Shown here piece after piece: positions 25,919-35,456 of a stretch of 64,000 bases of DNA. Below the pieces are notes generated by a model. That model made no database searches. It was given only the letters and a program-made list of their open reading frames with translations, and was not told where the DNA came from. The position numbers and the translations under genes are program-made. Source of the stretch: Acinetobacter baumannii (GTDB lineage: Bacteria; Pseudomonadota; Gammaproteobacteria; Pseudomonadales; Moraxellaceae); the NCBI RefSeq assembly GCF_016508585.1, contig NZ_JADVOP010000006.1, forward strand, positions 85,006 through 149,005, in the 5' to 3' direction. Numbering within the stretch: the stretch's first letter is position 1; every line of letters starts with the position of its first letter.

Positions 25919-28357
25919 CTATTTCGCCTGTTTATGCAACTGATAGCGACGATATCCCAGCAATCCGAACAAACCCAATATGCTCAACCATCCAAACGCA
26001 CCACCACCACTGACACGCGGACTGCCTGGTGCAGTGCCTGAGTTTTGCAATTTCACTGTTGCTGAATTCGAAATTTTTCCATCTGCATCATACACATAGT
26101 AAGTAAAATTATAACTGAATGGATCAAGCGTACTTCTGAGCTGGATATGCACCTTACCGCTGTAACAGGTATATTTACCGTCATCACCCGGACACGGTCC
26201 ACTACGGTCTGCCGTAATCACCACAGGGTCAATGCTGTTTGCAATTCTAACTGGAAGCTCAATCCCTTCTGGATTGACATAGAATTTTGGTTTATTCGGT
26301 TTTGCAGTTAAAGCTGCAACATTTCCATCACCATCATCATTGGCATATTGCAGTAAATCAACATCCAATGGTTTGGTTGAACCATATTCGATATTCAATG
26401 TTGCATCTTTAGCGATTGGTGCAATATTGGTAAAACTACCAATGATATAAGCTGAAGATTTTATACTTGGATCTGCAATTAATTGTAGTTGATAGCTACA
26501 GAATTCATTATCACCTGAAGGTGTCACATTATCATTGATACGCCACAGCATGATTCTTTTCAGGTTCGGATTCCATTCACATTTAAAGTTTGGATCTTCT
26601 TTACCAACGAATACCTTTTTATCATTCAATGTGCCTACGCCAAGCGCTTTAACGGTTACGGTGTAGTTGTCCGTGTTTAGGTGTTTGACTACACGTGTAT
26701 CTTGACCATTTGCATTTTTCGTTACGATCTCAGCAGGTAGATTCGCGGCAAAAGGATCAACAAATATGGTCCGATATTTCTGATCAGATTTGGTATATTT
26801 GATTAAGTTACTATATGTCTCCGATTGAATTTTATAGAACGGAATATAATCTTTATTGGTCGCTGGATCTTCCAGCAACTTATTATAGTTATCCAGTATG
26901 GTTTGATATGACTCCAACATGGTGACGACGGAACTATTGGATGCACTCAGGTTATTCGCTGTTAAACGTAAAACCTCGGTTGATCCCATATCACAGGAGT
27001 TAGCAACATCATTTTCACCATTTGAATTTTCCGCAATGACACGAGTTACACCACGCTGATCTTTACCACTACAGCCTGTATAACCGATATCTACCAGATC
27101 TTTGTCTGTGCCTAAATTCTTAGGAAAATACATCGGCATGAACCCAGTAGATTCACTAGGTGGCTCAAGTTCATTCAAGAGTGTTGAGAAGTTAATATTA
27201 CTGACATCAAAGGTATTGTCCTTGCCATCTTTCCTCACATCTTCTGCCACTTCACACTGATCATTTCCAGCAGACATTGTCAAAGCATTATAGGTGAGTA
27301 CAACACCAGATTTTTCAACCTTGGTGACATCACCATCTGCATAACGACAAGACTTTCCAGTATTGTAGGCCAATATATTGTTACTTAATGCTTTTATTCC
27401 ATTAAAGCCATATAACAATGTCGACCATGCACTATTTCTAACAATAGTATTACTGATTAAACTTAAAGCAGAATTGTCACTCAAATTCACCTTTCCTTGC
27501 GGGGTCGTTTGCGTGAATTGAATAATACTGCCTTGATTTGAATTTGCCACATTGTTGGTAATTGTATTGGCGGTAAATGTGACTGAAGGTTGTCCACAAA
27601 AGCTAAACATACTTAGGCTATTTTCAGATCCATTTCTCAGAAAACTTGCGTAGTTAATTCCGATAGTGCGTGTCGTAAATCCTAAATTATCTGAACATGT
27701 CATCCCAAGTACACTGCCTTGGTCCGCGTTATTCCCGTCGAAAACACCATAATTGATATTGAGTGAACTGGTCACATCATTTAAATAAATCGCGCCACCG
27801 ACTTTCGCCTTGGAATTCAGGACGGTAACATTATTTAAAGTCAGTGCCCCGCCCGCATAAATTGCTCCACCAACACTGTAATTGCTGTCAGTTAAACTTG
27901 AACCATCTTTTAAAATTAAATCGTTAAGCACCAGACTCGGTTTGTTTTCATAGATGGTATTAAAAATACGCGAACTGCCTTGACCAGAAATTGTGGTTTT
28001 AATTGGCGTTGCAGCCGGAAACTGATTGGTCAACACATCAGGACGGGTATAATCACCTGGTTCTTTCCCAACAATTGATACATCTGAATTAGGTCTAAGC
28101 TCTTTATTTAACTTATACTCTCCTGCTTCCAATTGGATCACGTTAGGCACTGTAGAATAGACTTGTCCTGCACTACAGCCGCCATAAGCTTTGTGTATAG
28201 CAGCAGCATGTAATGCTTCTCTCAAAGAACACTTGTCGGGATTTGTCCCATCTTCATCATCAAAAGTCGTGACATAAATCGTTTTATCTTCTGCCGCCAT
28301 TAATGACATCGTCGACAATATAACAACTGTCAGAAATCCTTTTTTATAGTTTTTCAT
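25919..28357 (-). CDS. CSLREA-domain GlyGly-CTERM surface protein (rhombotarget A-like)
   Basis: The 812-residue exported protein has a signal peptide (about 1-22), then CSLREA (43-48), the signature of CSLREA-domain proteins, and a right-handed beta-helix-like region rich in short NN/GG turns (about 100-350). The C-terminus is a GlyGly-CTERM tail: a GGG motif, a hydrophobic helix (GWLSILGLFGLLGY) and basic residues (784-812). Such tails are cut by rhombosortase, an intramembrane protease, in bacteria with type II secretion. Family members in Acinetobacter are called rhombotarget A. It starts 10 bp after the sister gene. Function of the mature protein is unknown. Confidence 0.82.
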   Translation of the reverse strand: MKNYKKGFLTVVILSTMSLMAAEDKTIYVTTFDDEDGTNPDKCSLREALHAAAIHKAYGGCSAGQVYSTVPNVIQLEAGEYKLNKELRPNSDVSIVGKEPGDYTRPDVLTNQFPAATPIKTTISGQGSSRIFNTIYENKPSLVLNDLILKDGSSLTDSNYSVGGAIYAGGALTLNNVTVLNSKAKVGGAIYLNDVTSSLNINYGVFDGNNADQGSVLGMTCSDNLGFTTRTIGINYASFLRNGSENSLSMFSFCGQPSVTFTANTITNNVANSNQGSIIQFTQTTPQGKVNLSDNSALSLISNTIVRNSAWSTLLYGFNGIKALSNNILAYNTGKSCRYADGDVTKVEKSGVVLTYNALTMSAGNDQCEVAEDVRKDGKDNTFDVSNINFSTLLNELEPPSESTGFMPMYFPKNLGTDKDLVDIGYTGCSGKDQRGVTRVIAENSNGENDVANSCDMGSTEVLRLTANNLSASNSSVVTMLESYQTILDNYNKLLEDPATNKDYIPFYKIQSETYSNLIKYTKSDQKYRTIFVDPFAANLPAEIVTKNANGQDTRVVKHLNTDNYTVTVKALGVGTLNDKKVFVGKEDPNFKCEWNPNLKRIMLWRINDNVTPSGDNEFCSYQLQLIADPSIKSSAYIIGSFTNIAPIAKDATLNIEYGSTKPLDVDLLQYANDDGDGNVAALTAKPNKPKFYVNPEGIELPVRIANSIDPVVITADRSGPCPGDDGKYTCYSGKVHIQLRSTLDPFSYNFTYYVYDADGKISNSATVKLQNSGTAPGSPRVSGGGAFGWLSILGLFGLLGYRRYQLHKQAK

Positions 28358-28367
28358 AGCAAATCCC

Positions 28368-30176
28368 TTACTTATTCTTTAAACGTCGATAGCCTGCTAA
28401 TCCGAGAAGACCTACGATAGAGAAGAACCCAAGACTTCCGCCCGATGTTTTGACTTTATAATCCTTAAAATCATCAGGTTTTCTCTGTACAACTCGTGCA
28501 GGTATAGTGATATAAGGGTTATCTGATTTATTAAAACTTGTTGTGGATGTCACAACACTAATTTTAAATTCATCTGAACCTTGCCAGTTCCCATTTGGGG
28601 TATAGACCAAATCACCTGCTTGATCAATCACTAAGCTACCCTTAGACGGGGTATTGGTTTGAACTGTTTTGAGGCATCCGATTTGCCATGGTTTGCCATT
28701 GTCATCAACATCTCGATTGAAAATCTGTTTACATTTTTCTGGGCTAACCAACTCGCCATCCTGCAACTGATCGGCAATCGAAAACTTAGCTTTTTCACCA
28801 TAAAGAATGTCTTGTCCAACAATTGAAATATTACTCGTGTCAATCACCAGCTCAATTGAACCGCGATCACATAATTCAGCATTTATATCTCTATTCTTGC
28901 CACGTTGATCAGTTGTTGAGCATGACAATATTTTATCTTGTACAGCAGGTCCATGATTAATAATCAACGAATCTTCTGCCGAATTGTAACTTGGTAAAAT
29001 TCTCGGTAAGAAATATCCCAAGGCGATCTTAGAAGACTCTGCAAAAGGACATAAAATACCATTGGTACTATAGTCACATTTACCTTCAGTCGTTGAGCCA
29101 GCAATCAATTGAGCATTACCCAGTGCAGTAGATTTAAACCCAGTACAGCCTGATGAATATAGGTTATTACTGATCTGTTCAGCTTCTCCCCCTGCCACCA
29201 CAGTACAATCTTGTGCGCCATTTTGCGCAATAATACTATTGGCAACATAACCTTTTTTCTGCGGTGCGTTCACAATCAAGCCCATGCTGTTTAAAATCAT
29301 GGTGATATTGTTGACCTGCATCGCATCATAGATTTTAACCACATAACCTTTATTGTTAAAAATGGTACTGGTTACAATTCCAAACGGAATGGAGGAACCT
29401 ATTGCTTTTAATGCATCTTCAGAGAATTGATTTTGTGTTTCAAAATTTGAACTGTTACTGTTGCTTGTTTCATTGTCTCGAATCAATGATTGAGAAATGA
29501 TAAATGACGGCAATTCGGTATAAATGACACCGCCCTCTACTGCCTTATTGCCTTTCATTAAAGTTTTTGACAATGACACAGAACTGAGCGAGGTATTTGC
29601 AGCATATATACCTGCATTATAAATTGCACCACCTTGTCGTGCAGAACCGTCTAACAGTTGCCCATTGCTGATACCCAGTGATTCTTTGTTATAAATCAAA
29701 CCACCTTGATCCGCACAAATCGACTGTCCACATCCTTTTAATGTAATTTCATCAAAAGAAACTTTCAGCATCGCAGGAGGAGTGGTTGCGTTTGGGTCAT
29801 TTGCTTTTTCGATTTGAAACAAACGGTCTTTACCCACCATTTTAATGATGGCATTTCGTTTACCAACAATCGACTCATTATCATTGACATTGGTTTGATA
29901 GTCAGAACCAAATGCCACATCTTTTAAAATATGAATTTGCTTTGTCAGTGAATATTCTTTATTTGCCTGCAACATGATTTTTGCTGTTGCATCTTTACCA
30001 CCGCATCCGTTATAGCCAGCTTCAGGCATGCCCTGATTGACGTATTCAACTGCTTCCCTTAATGAACACTGGTCATCAGCTTTTACAATATCATCTGTTG
30101 TTGTTACAGTAATATTTGCACTGAATGCATGACCAGTAATACATAATAATCCTAAGCCTATGCCCCGTTTGAGCAT
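28368..30176 (-). CDS. CSLREA-domain GlyGly-CTERM surface protein, second copy
   Basis: The 602-residue protein has the same design as its downstream neighbour: signal peptide (about 1-20, cut near AFSA), CSLREA (37-42), a beta-helix-like middle with GGAIYNAG repeats, and a GlyGly-CTERM tail (GGSLGFFSIVGLLGLAGYRR, 579-598). The paired genes are 10 bp apart and form an operon. Overall sequence has diverged strongly apart from these landmarks, so this is an old duplication. No rhombosortase gene is in the window. Confidence 0.8.
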   Translation of the reverse strand: MLKRGIGLGLLCITGHAFSANITVTTTDDIVKADDQCSLREAVEYVNQGMPEAGYNGCGGKDATAKIMLQANKEYSLTKQIHILKDVAFGSDYQTNVNDNESIVGKRNAIIKMVGKDRLFQIEKANDPNATTPPAMLKVSFDEITLKGCGQSICADQGGLIYNKESLGISNGQLLDGSARQGGAIYNAGIYAANTSLSSVSLSKTLMKGNKAVEGGVIYTELPSFIISQSLIRDNETSNSNSSNFETQNQFSEDALKAIGSSIPFGIVTSTIFNNKGYVVKIYDAMQVNNITMILNSMGLIVNAPQKKGYVANSIIAQNGAQDCTVVAGGEAEQISNNLYSSGCTGFKSTALGNAQLIAGSTTEGKCDYSTNGILCPFAESSKIALGYFLPRILPSYNSAEDSLIINHGPAVQDKILSCSTTDQRGKNRDINAELCDRGSIELVIDTSNISIVGQDILYGEKAKFSIADQLQDGELVSPEKCKQIFNRDVDDNGKPWQIGCLKTVQTNTPSKGSLVIDQAGDLVYTPNGNWQGSDEFKISVVTSTTSFNKSDNPYITIPARVVQRKPDDFKDYKVKTSGGSLGFFSIVGLLGLAGYRRLKNK

Positions 30177-30266
30177 TATAGTCTCCTTGATTTCTTTTAA
30201 TTATTTCTTATTAGCCAGCATAATGCTTTGCTATCAGTCCTTTTTGCGTACTTTGTCACAGCTAAT

Positions 30267-30286
30267 AAAAATTCTCAAGAATTTTT
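30267..30286. terminator. Weak bidirectional hairpin downstream of hda
   Basis: AAAAATTC-TCAA-GAATTTTT is a perfect 8-bp stem with a tetraloop, followed by TATTTTT on the + strand. It is AT-only apart from one pair per arm, so its strength is doubtful. Confidence 0.4.
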
Positions 30287-30352
30287 ATTTTTACACTGTC
30301 GATCACACATCAAATCAAACACAGATCAAAAATTACTATAAAATACAAATAA

Positions 30353-31060
30353 TTATTGTCTATATTCATCAATCAATGCATAGAGTTGTCTTAGCGTCGC
30401 ATGAGATAATTTGGTTTTCTCACCCTTCAATAACTTTTCTAGTTGATCCACAGATTGCAGTAGTGTACTCGTTTGATGTGGTCCATGTAATAGCAAATAT
30501 TCCGTTATTTGCGGGTCAAAATGTACACCCCGACGTTCCAAGACAGAATGTAATAATGCATGACGATCTGCATAAGACTGTCCACTGGGTACTTTTACAC
30601 TTACCGCCTGGGTCAAACGTGATTGTAAATCAGGAAGTTCGAGCTTTAATTCGATAGGTGCGAATCTCGATGAAAACACCAACTGCCCGCCATCTTCGTT
30701 ATTATTGTTGATGAGATGGAAAACTGCTTTCTGCCAATGCGGCACGCCACTGATCGCCTCAATATCATCCAAGGCAACGAGATCATAACTTTCTAATGAC
30801 GTAATTGCTTCTATGGGCGCGTCCAACAACTCCAATAAAGATACTTTTATTGCAGACTTACCAATTTCTAAATAAGAATCACAAATTGCAGAGAGTAAAT
30901 GGCTTTTTCCAGTTCCAGCACCACCATAGATATAGAAACGATTCATCAAGCCCGCATGAAGCTGACGCACAGCATCAATTACAGGTCCCCAACCTGGTCC
31001 AGAAAAATCACTAATTCTGGCATCCAGTTGTGGTTCTATATCCAACTGTAATTGACGCAT
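30353..31060 (-). CDS. hda: DnaA regulatory inactivator Hda
   Basis: With the DNA-loaded sliding clamp, Hda stimulates ATP hydrolysis by DnaA and prevents over-initiation of replication. The 235-residue product starts MRQLQLDI, a clamp-binding motif, followed by a DnaA-like AAA+ domain with P-loop GGAGTGKS (46-53) and Walker B VALDDIEA. It lacks the DnaA DNA-binding domain. It follows the AI-2E/PerM-type gene at 15 bp, an order common in gammaproteobacteria. Confidence 0.92.
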   Translation of the reverse strand: MRQLQLDIEPQLDARISDFSGPGWGPVIDAVRQLHAGLMNRFYIYGGAGTGKSHLLSAICDSYLEIGKSAIKVSLLELLDAPIEAITSLESYDLVALDDIEAISGVPHWQKAVFHLINNNNEDGGQLVFSSRFAPIELKLELPDLQSRLTQAVSVKVPSGQSYADRHALLHSVLERRGVHFDPQITEYLLLHGPHQTSTLLQSVDQLEKLLKGEKTKLSHATLRQLYALIDEYRQ

Positions 31061-31075
31061 ATATTCAAATCATTC

Positions 31076-32278
31076 CTAAAGTGGATTTTGATCAGTTTTA
31101 ATCGATTCATCAGTATCTTGCGTGTTTTTGACTTCAATATCAAGATCAACTTTATCGCTTTCAACTGAAATTGTCTCGGAACTTCCAGTATTTTGTATGG
31201 TCACCAGCGTGCTTTCTGCCTTGTAAAACTGACTTCGCTGATATAACTCTTTGAGATGTTTCAATAAAACCACGATCACAGCAGCCACAGGAAGCGCAAT
31301 CAACATCCCAACAAAGCCGCCTAATTGCGCACCAGCAAGTACAGCAAAAACCACAGCGACTGGCGATAAACCAATTTTATCCCCAAGAAGGAAAGGTTGC
31401 AGGATGTATCCTTCGATCAATTGCCCAACACCAAATACTGCTAAAACCATCAATAAATGTTTTACATCAAGCCCAAATTGGAAGAAACAGGCAATAATGG
31501 CGGCAATAATACCTACACCAAAACCCAAATAAGGAATAATGCTGCATAGACCTGCAATCATCCCAATAATCAATCCGACTTCCAATCCAACCAACTGTAA
31601 GCCAACTGCATATACGATGCCCAACAAGACCATGACTAAAAATTGACCTTTGACAAAAGCACCCAAAACACTATGACATTCAGCAACAATATTTAAAACG
31701 CTGTTTTCATATTGGCGCGGAATAAATCCCTTCATGCTTTCCAGCATACGGTTCCAATCGAGCAGGAAATAAAAGGCAATAATTGGAATTAAAACAATCG
31801 TACCGCCAATCGAAATAAAACTCAGTCCAGATTGTGCTATTTTCAACGCCATAGATTGAATACTGTCTGCGCTATAGTTGGTTTGCACATAGTCCATGAC
31901 CACTTTAGAAATCTGATCTGTATCAAGCTCCATGTGTTCCACATTAAAATTATTGGATAACCACGGTAAAAAAGTCGCATTCACCCAATGAATTCCAGCA
32001 GGGATACTGTCACGCGCATAGATTAATTGTTTCCAAACCAAAGGCACCACAAACCAAATTGCCCAAGTCAGCAGTACACCGATTCCAACAAATACCACTG
32101 AAATAGACAACCAGCGCGGTAAAAATTTACTCAGCTTTTCAACAACTGGGCTAAACAGATAAGCTACGAGAAATGCAGCGACAAATGGAATCACTACAGG
32201 TTTCAGTAAGTACAAAATCCATAGAACAAAAGCGATTGCAGCAAGAATAAAAATTCGTTTTAAAGTCCGATCATGCAT
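31076..32278 (-). CDS. perM: AI-2E/PerM-family inner-membrane transporter
   Basis: A 400-residue protein with the PF01594 layout: two N-terminal hydrophobic segments, a soluble stretch (about 85-150), then five or so C-terminal membrane segments including IPYLGFGVGIIAA. The last 45 residues are acidic and hydrophilic. Divergent from purM and co-directional with hda, the conserved perM-hda/purM-purN arrangement. The transported substrate is not known from sequence. Confidence 0.85.
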   Translation of the reverse strand: MHDRTLKRIFILAAIAFVLWILYLLKPVVIPFVAAFLVAYLFSPVVEKLSKFLPRWLSISVVFVGIGVLLTWAIWFVVPLVWKQLIYARDSIPAGIHWVNATFLPWLSNNFNVEHMELDTDQISKVVMDYVQTNYSADSIQSMALKIAQSGLSFISIGGTIVLIPIIAFYFLLDWNRMLESMKGFIPRQYENSVLNIVAECHSVLGAFVKGQFLVMVLLGIVYAVGLQLVGLEVGLIIGMIAGLCSIIPYLGFGVGIIAAIIACFFQFGLDVKHLLMVLAVFGVGQLIEGYILQPFLLGDKIGLSPVAVVFAVLAGAQLGGFVGMLIALPVAAVIVVLLKHLKELYQRSQFYKAESTLVTIQNTGSSETISVESDKVDLDIEVKNTQDTDESIKTDQNPL

Positions 32279-32380
32279 CGAATCACGCCTTTTTCAAATT
32301 TAATCATTATTGAGAGTAAAATATTTTAATAAAGATAACATTTTGCCGCATAAATAACATAAGAGTTTCGTATATTCAGG

Positions 32381-32386
32381 TATAAT
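32381..32386 (+). promoter_or_regulatory. Candidate -10 box of the purM-purN promoter
   Basis: A consensus TATAAT lies 28 bp upstream of the purM ATG. The -35 region is a poor match, so an activator or extended element may be needed. No PurR-like palindrome is obvious. Confidence 0.45.
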
Positions 32387-32413
32387 CCTCGCGCGAATGC
32401 GGAGACTTCAATT

Positions 32414-33484
32414 ATGAGCAACTCAACTTCTACCCCAAACACTGGTTTAAGCTATAAAGACGCTGGTGTCGATATTGAAGCGGGCGACGCACTTGTCGAT
32501 CGAATCAAATCAGTCGCTAAACGCACAACACGCCCTGAAGTAATGGGTGGTTTAGGCGGCTTCGGTGCACTTTGCAAAATTCCTAAAGGTTATGAAGAAC
32601 CAGTTCTTGTATCAGGTACAGATGGTGTCGGTACAAAACTACGTTTAGCTTTAAACTTAAACCGTCATGACACAATTGGTCAAGACTTGGTTGCAATGTG
32701 TGTAAACGACCTTTTAGTGTGTGGTGCAGAACCTTTATTCTTCCTTGATTATTATGCAACAGGCCATCTCAATGTAGATGTTGCTGCAAATGTCGTGACT
32801 GGTATTGGTCAAGGCTGTGAACTTGCAGGCTGTGCTTTAGTCGGTGGTGAAACTGCTGAAATGCCAGGAATGTATGAAGGCGAAGACTATGATCTTGCAG
32901 GTTTTTCTGTAGGTGTTGTTGAAGCAAGCAAAATTATTGATGGCTCTAAAGTTAAAGCGGGTGACGTTTTGATTGGTTTAGCATCTTCTGGTGCGCATTC
33001 AAATGGTTACTCTTTGCTTCGTAAAATCCTTGATGTAAAAAATGTCGATTTGACACAACTTGTAGAGGGTCGCCCTCTTGCAGATGTTGCGATGGAACCT
33101 ACGCGTATTTATGTAAAACCTGTTCTTGAACTTTGCAAACAAGTTGATGTTCATGCCATGGCACATATTACGGGTGGCGGTTTACCTGGAAATTTACCTC
33201 GTGTATTGCCAAATGGTGCGCAAGCAGTCATTCAAGAATCTTCATGGGAATGGCCTGAGCTATTCAAACTGTTACAACGTGAAGGTGGTGTTGAACAATT
33301 CGAGATGTATCGTACTTTCAACTGTGGCGTAGGCATGGTGATTGCTGTTGATGCGAATGATGCAGATAAAACGATTGAAGTATTGACCACACAAGGCGAA
33401 AAAGCTTGGAAAATTGGTCATATTCAAGAAAATTCAGCTTCTGTTGAAGGCGCTGACGAAAAAATTCGTGTCATTTTTGCCTAA
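32414..33484 (+). CDS. purM: Phosphoribosylformylglycinamidine cyclo-ligase
   Basis: ATP-dependent ring closure that forms 5-aminoimidazole ribonucleotide in purine synthesis. The 356 residues contain [31 protein letters not shown] and [13 protein letters not shown], all strongly conserved in PurM. The gene is eight bases upstream of purN and forms an operon with it. Confidence 0.97.
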   Translation: MSNSTSTPNTGLSYKDAGVDIEAGDALVDRIKSVAKRTTRPEVMGGLGGFGALCKIPKGYEEPVLVSGTDGVGTKLRLALNLNRHDTIGQDLVAMCVNDLLVCGAEPLFFLDYYATGHLNVDVAANVVTGIGQGCELAGCALVGGETAEMPGMYEGEDYDLAGFSVGVVEASKIIDGSKVKAGDVLIGLASSGAHSNGYSLLRKILDVKNVDLTQLVEGRPLADVAMEPTRIYVKPVLELCKQVDVHAMAHITGGGLPGNLPRVLPNGAQAVIQESSWEWPELFKLLQREGGVEQFEMYRTFNCGVGMVIAVDANDADKTIEVLTTQGEKAWKIGHIQENSASVEGADEKIRVIFA

Positions 33485-33492
33485 GTTTTCGC

Positions 33493-34125
33493 ATGATTAA
33501 AATTGCTGTACTTGTTTCAGGCAGTGGAAGCAATCTACAAGCCTTGATTGACGCCAATCTTTCAGGGCAAATCGTAGGAGTCATTTCCAATAAACCTGAA
33601 GCATACGCTTTAGAGCGTGCGACAAAGGCAGGCATTGCGACTCGCGTGATTGAACATAAAAATTATTCCAATCGTGAAGCATTTGATGATGTCATGCATC
33701 AACAATTAAAAGATTGGGATGTTGATCTGGTCATTCTCGCGGGATTTATGCGTATCCTGAGTGCCCAATTTGTAAATGCTTGGCAAGGCAAAATGGTCAA
33801 TATCCATCCTTCCCTGTTGCCAAACTACAAAGGCATGCATACCCATCAACGCGTTTTAAACACTGGGGATGTATGGCATGGCTGTACTGTGCATTATGTC
33901 ACCGCGGAATTGGATGCAGGTCAAGCATTGACACAAGGAATTTTAAAAGTTGATTTGCATGACAATGCTCAATCTCTTGCGGCACGTGTACATGTCCTTG
34001 AACATTTAATTTACCCTCAAGCCGTTGAATGGATCTGCAATGGTACCCTGCAGCATTTGGACAATGGTCAAGTGTTGTATAGAGGGCAAGTGCTTGAGAA
34101 ACCAATTCAGTTCTGTCAGTTTTAG
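33493..34125 (+). CDS. purN: Phosphoribosylglycinamide formyltransferase
   Basis: Transfers a formyl group from 10-formyl-tetrahydrofolate to GAR in purine synthesis. The 210-residue product begins with SGSGSNLQALID (phosphate-binding loop) and has the catalytic region NIHPSLLPNYKGMHTHQ and DAGQAL. It follows purM directly. Confidence 0.96.
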   Translation: MIKIAVLVSGSGSNLQALIDANLSGQIVGVISNKPEAYALERATKAGIATRVIEHKNYSNREAFDDVMHQQLKDWDVDLVILAGFMRILSAQFVNAWQGKMVNIHPSLLPNYKGMHTHQRVLNTGDVWHGCTVHYVTAELDAGQALTQGILKVDLHDNAQSLAARVHVLEHLIYPQAVEWICNGTLQHLDNGQVLYRGQVLEKPIQFCQF

Positions 34126-34152
34126 ACAATATTTGAGTTGAAATATGCTCTA

Positions 34153-34182
34153 AAAAAAATGCATCTCAGGATGCATTTTTTT
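34153..34182. terminator. Bidirectional terminator after purN
   Basis: AAAAAAATGCAT (34153-34164) and ATGCATTTTTTT (34171-34182) form a perfect hairpin with A and T runs in both directions. It separates purN from the convergent hydrolase gene. Confidence 0.85.
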
Positions 34183-34280
34183 CACTGAAAACATTCAACT
34201 GAACATGGTAAAGCTTCCAATCAGATTCAATATGTGTGCAACAGTCAGTCTGTTGAAAAATCTATACGCCCTTAAAACAA

Positions 34281-35096
34281 CTATTTATTTCGTATCAATT
34301 GCTTGACCAGTTCAACAGTTTCAACTGGATGTTCCAAAGGGAACATATGACCACCTGACGTAACTGTAAAAGGTATATTAAATTTCTTTTTTACAATTTG
34401 AGGAAATTTACGCTTTAAAAATGGACTTTCTGAACCAATCACCAAATCTACAGGTACCTGAGGTTGTGGATGCGGCAGCCACCAATAAGATGGTCCACTT
34501 CTAAAAATTGCAACTTCCACATCTTTAGGAATGGTTAAGGTGACTCCACCGCACACATGATCTTCCGTTAAGGCATGGTCAATATATGCTTGGAAACAAT
34601 CTTCATCAAAATGCTGGTAAAAACCTTTGGGTCTCAGGAGCTCTGCTGCTTGTTGACGTGATTCCCAATGATCCCGTCGTCGTAAACTCAAATGTGCTGG
34701 CGTGATTTGATCGACTTTTTTTGGGAAAAAAGTTTTTGCGAGATTAAAAAATAATGAAGCTTTGCCCATAATTAAAGGAGGGTCTAATAGAATCGCTTGC
34801 TCAAATAAATCTGGACGTTTAAAAGCAGCCAAAAATGTCGCAACAGAACCTAAAGAATGCCCTAGCCCGATCACTTTACGGCCACTGGATTGCTGGACAA
34901 TGCTATCTATCACTTGATCAGCAAAGTTCGACCAATTGCTATCGATTGGATAACGTTGATCGGTTCCCAACAATGACACATAGATGACATCATATTGATC
35001 TTTCAATAATTCAAACAGTTTTGTATATACCTTTGAAGGTACGCCATTGGCATGGGCAAAATGAATAACAGGTTTCATATGAGATAAGCGGGTCAT
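34281..35096 (-). CDS. Alpha/beta-hydrolase
   Basis: The 271-residue protein has FAHANGVPS near the start (oxyanion region), the nucleophile elbow GHSLGS (about 98-103) and a catalytic-histidine context GGHMFPLEHP near the C-terminus. Probably a cytoplasmic serine hydrolase or esterase; substrate unknown. The start at 35096 is supported by AAAGGAA upstream; MKPVIHF at residue 7 is an alternative. Confidence 0.82.
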   Translation of the reverse strand: MTRLSHMKPVIHFAHANGVPSKVYTKLFELLKDQYDVIYVSLLGTDQRYPIDSNWSNFADQVIDSIVQQSSGRKVIGLGHSLGSVATFLAAFKRPDLFEQAILLDPPLIMGKASLFFNLAKTFFPKKVDQITPAHLSLRRRDHWESRQQAAELLRPKGFYQHFDEDCFQAYIDHALTEDHVCGGVTLTIPKDVEVAIFRSGPSYWWLPHPQPQVPVDLVIGSESPFLKRKFPQIVKKKFNIPFTVTSGGHMFPLEHPVETVELVKQLIRNK

Positions 35097-35456
35097 GTGT
35101 TCCTTTTACATTCAAAAATCTAGGCAATTGAAAACACTGTATAGAATAATTTGCCTTGCGTTAACCATTTTTTTAGACTGTTTAGACTATTCTTTTGGAT
35201 GAAGCTTGAATGTATCAATAAAAAATGAGGATATGGAGTATTTTGATTTTGCTGACTTTTCTTTAATCATCCAATGGTATTGATGATTGATCATCCATTC
35301 AGGATTGGTATTTTTTATCTGCTGATGAAAGATAGATGATTTCTTTCTGGTGTAGCACTAAATTTACAAAACGCTGACGATCAGCGTATAAACCAGTTTT
35401 CATGCCGTAAAGCGTGTTCAACCAGTGACCACGCTTTACATATCATGTATTTAAAA
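35097..35456. other. Intergenic region with sppA 3'-end hairpins
   Basis: About 360 bp. It contains the sppA terminator at 35362-35387 and a second, 10-bp-stem hairpin (GTAAAGCGTG at 35407-35416 with CACGCTTTAC at 35430-35439) with no T run, directly after the sppA stop. The remainder shows no gene. Confidence 0.55.
35362..35387 (-). terminator. Terminator of sppA
   Basis: ACGCTGA (35371-35377) and TCAGCGT (35381-35387) form a tight hairpin. On the minus strand it is followed by TTTTGTAAATT. Confidence 0.55.

Noticed and set aside
30160..30657. 165-codon + strand frame overlapping hda
   Set aside because: It runs antisense to the conserved Hda ATPase and has no domain or ribosome-binding site.
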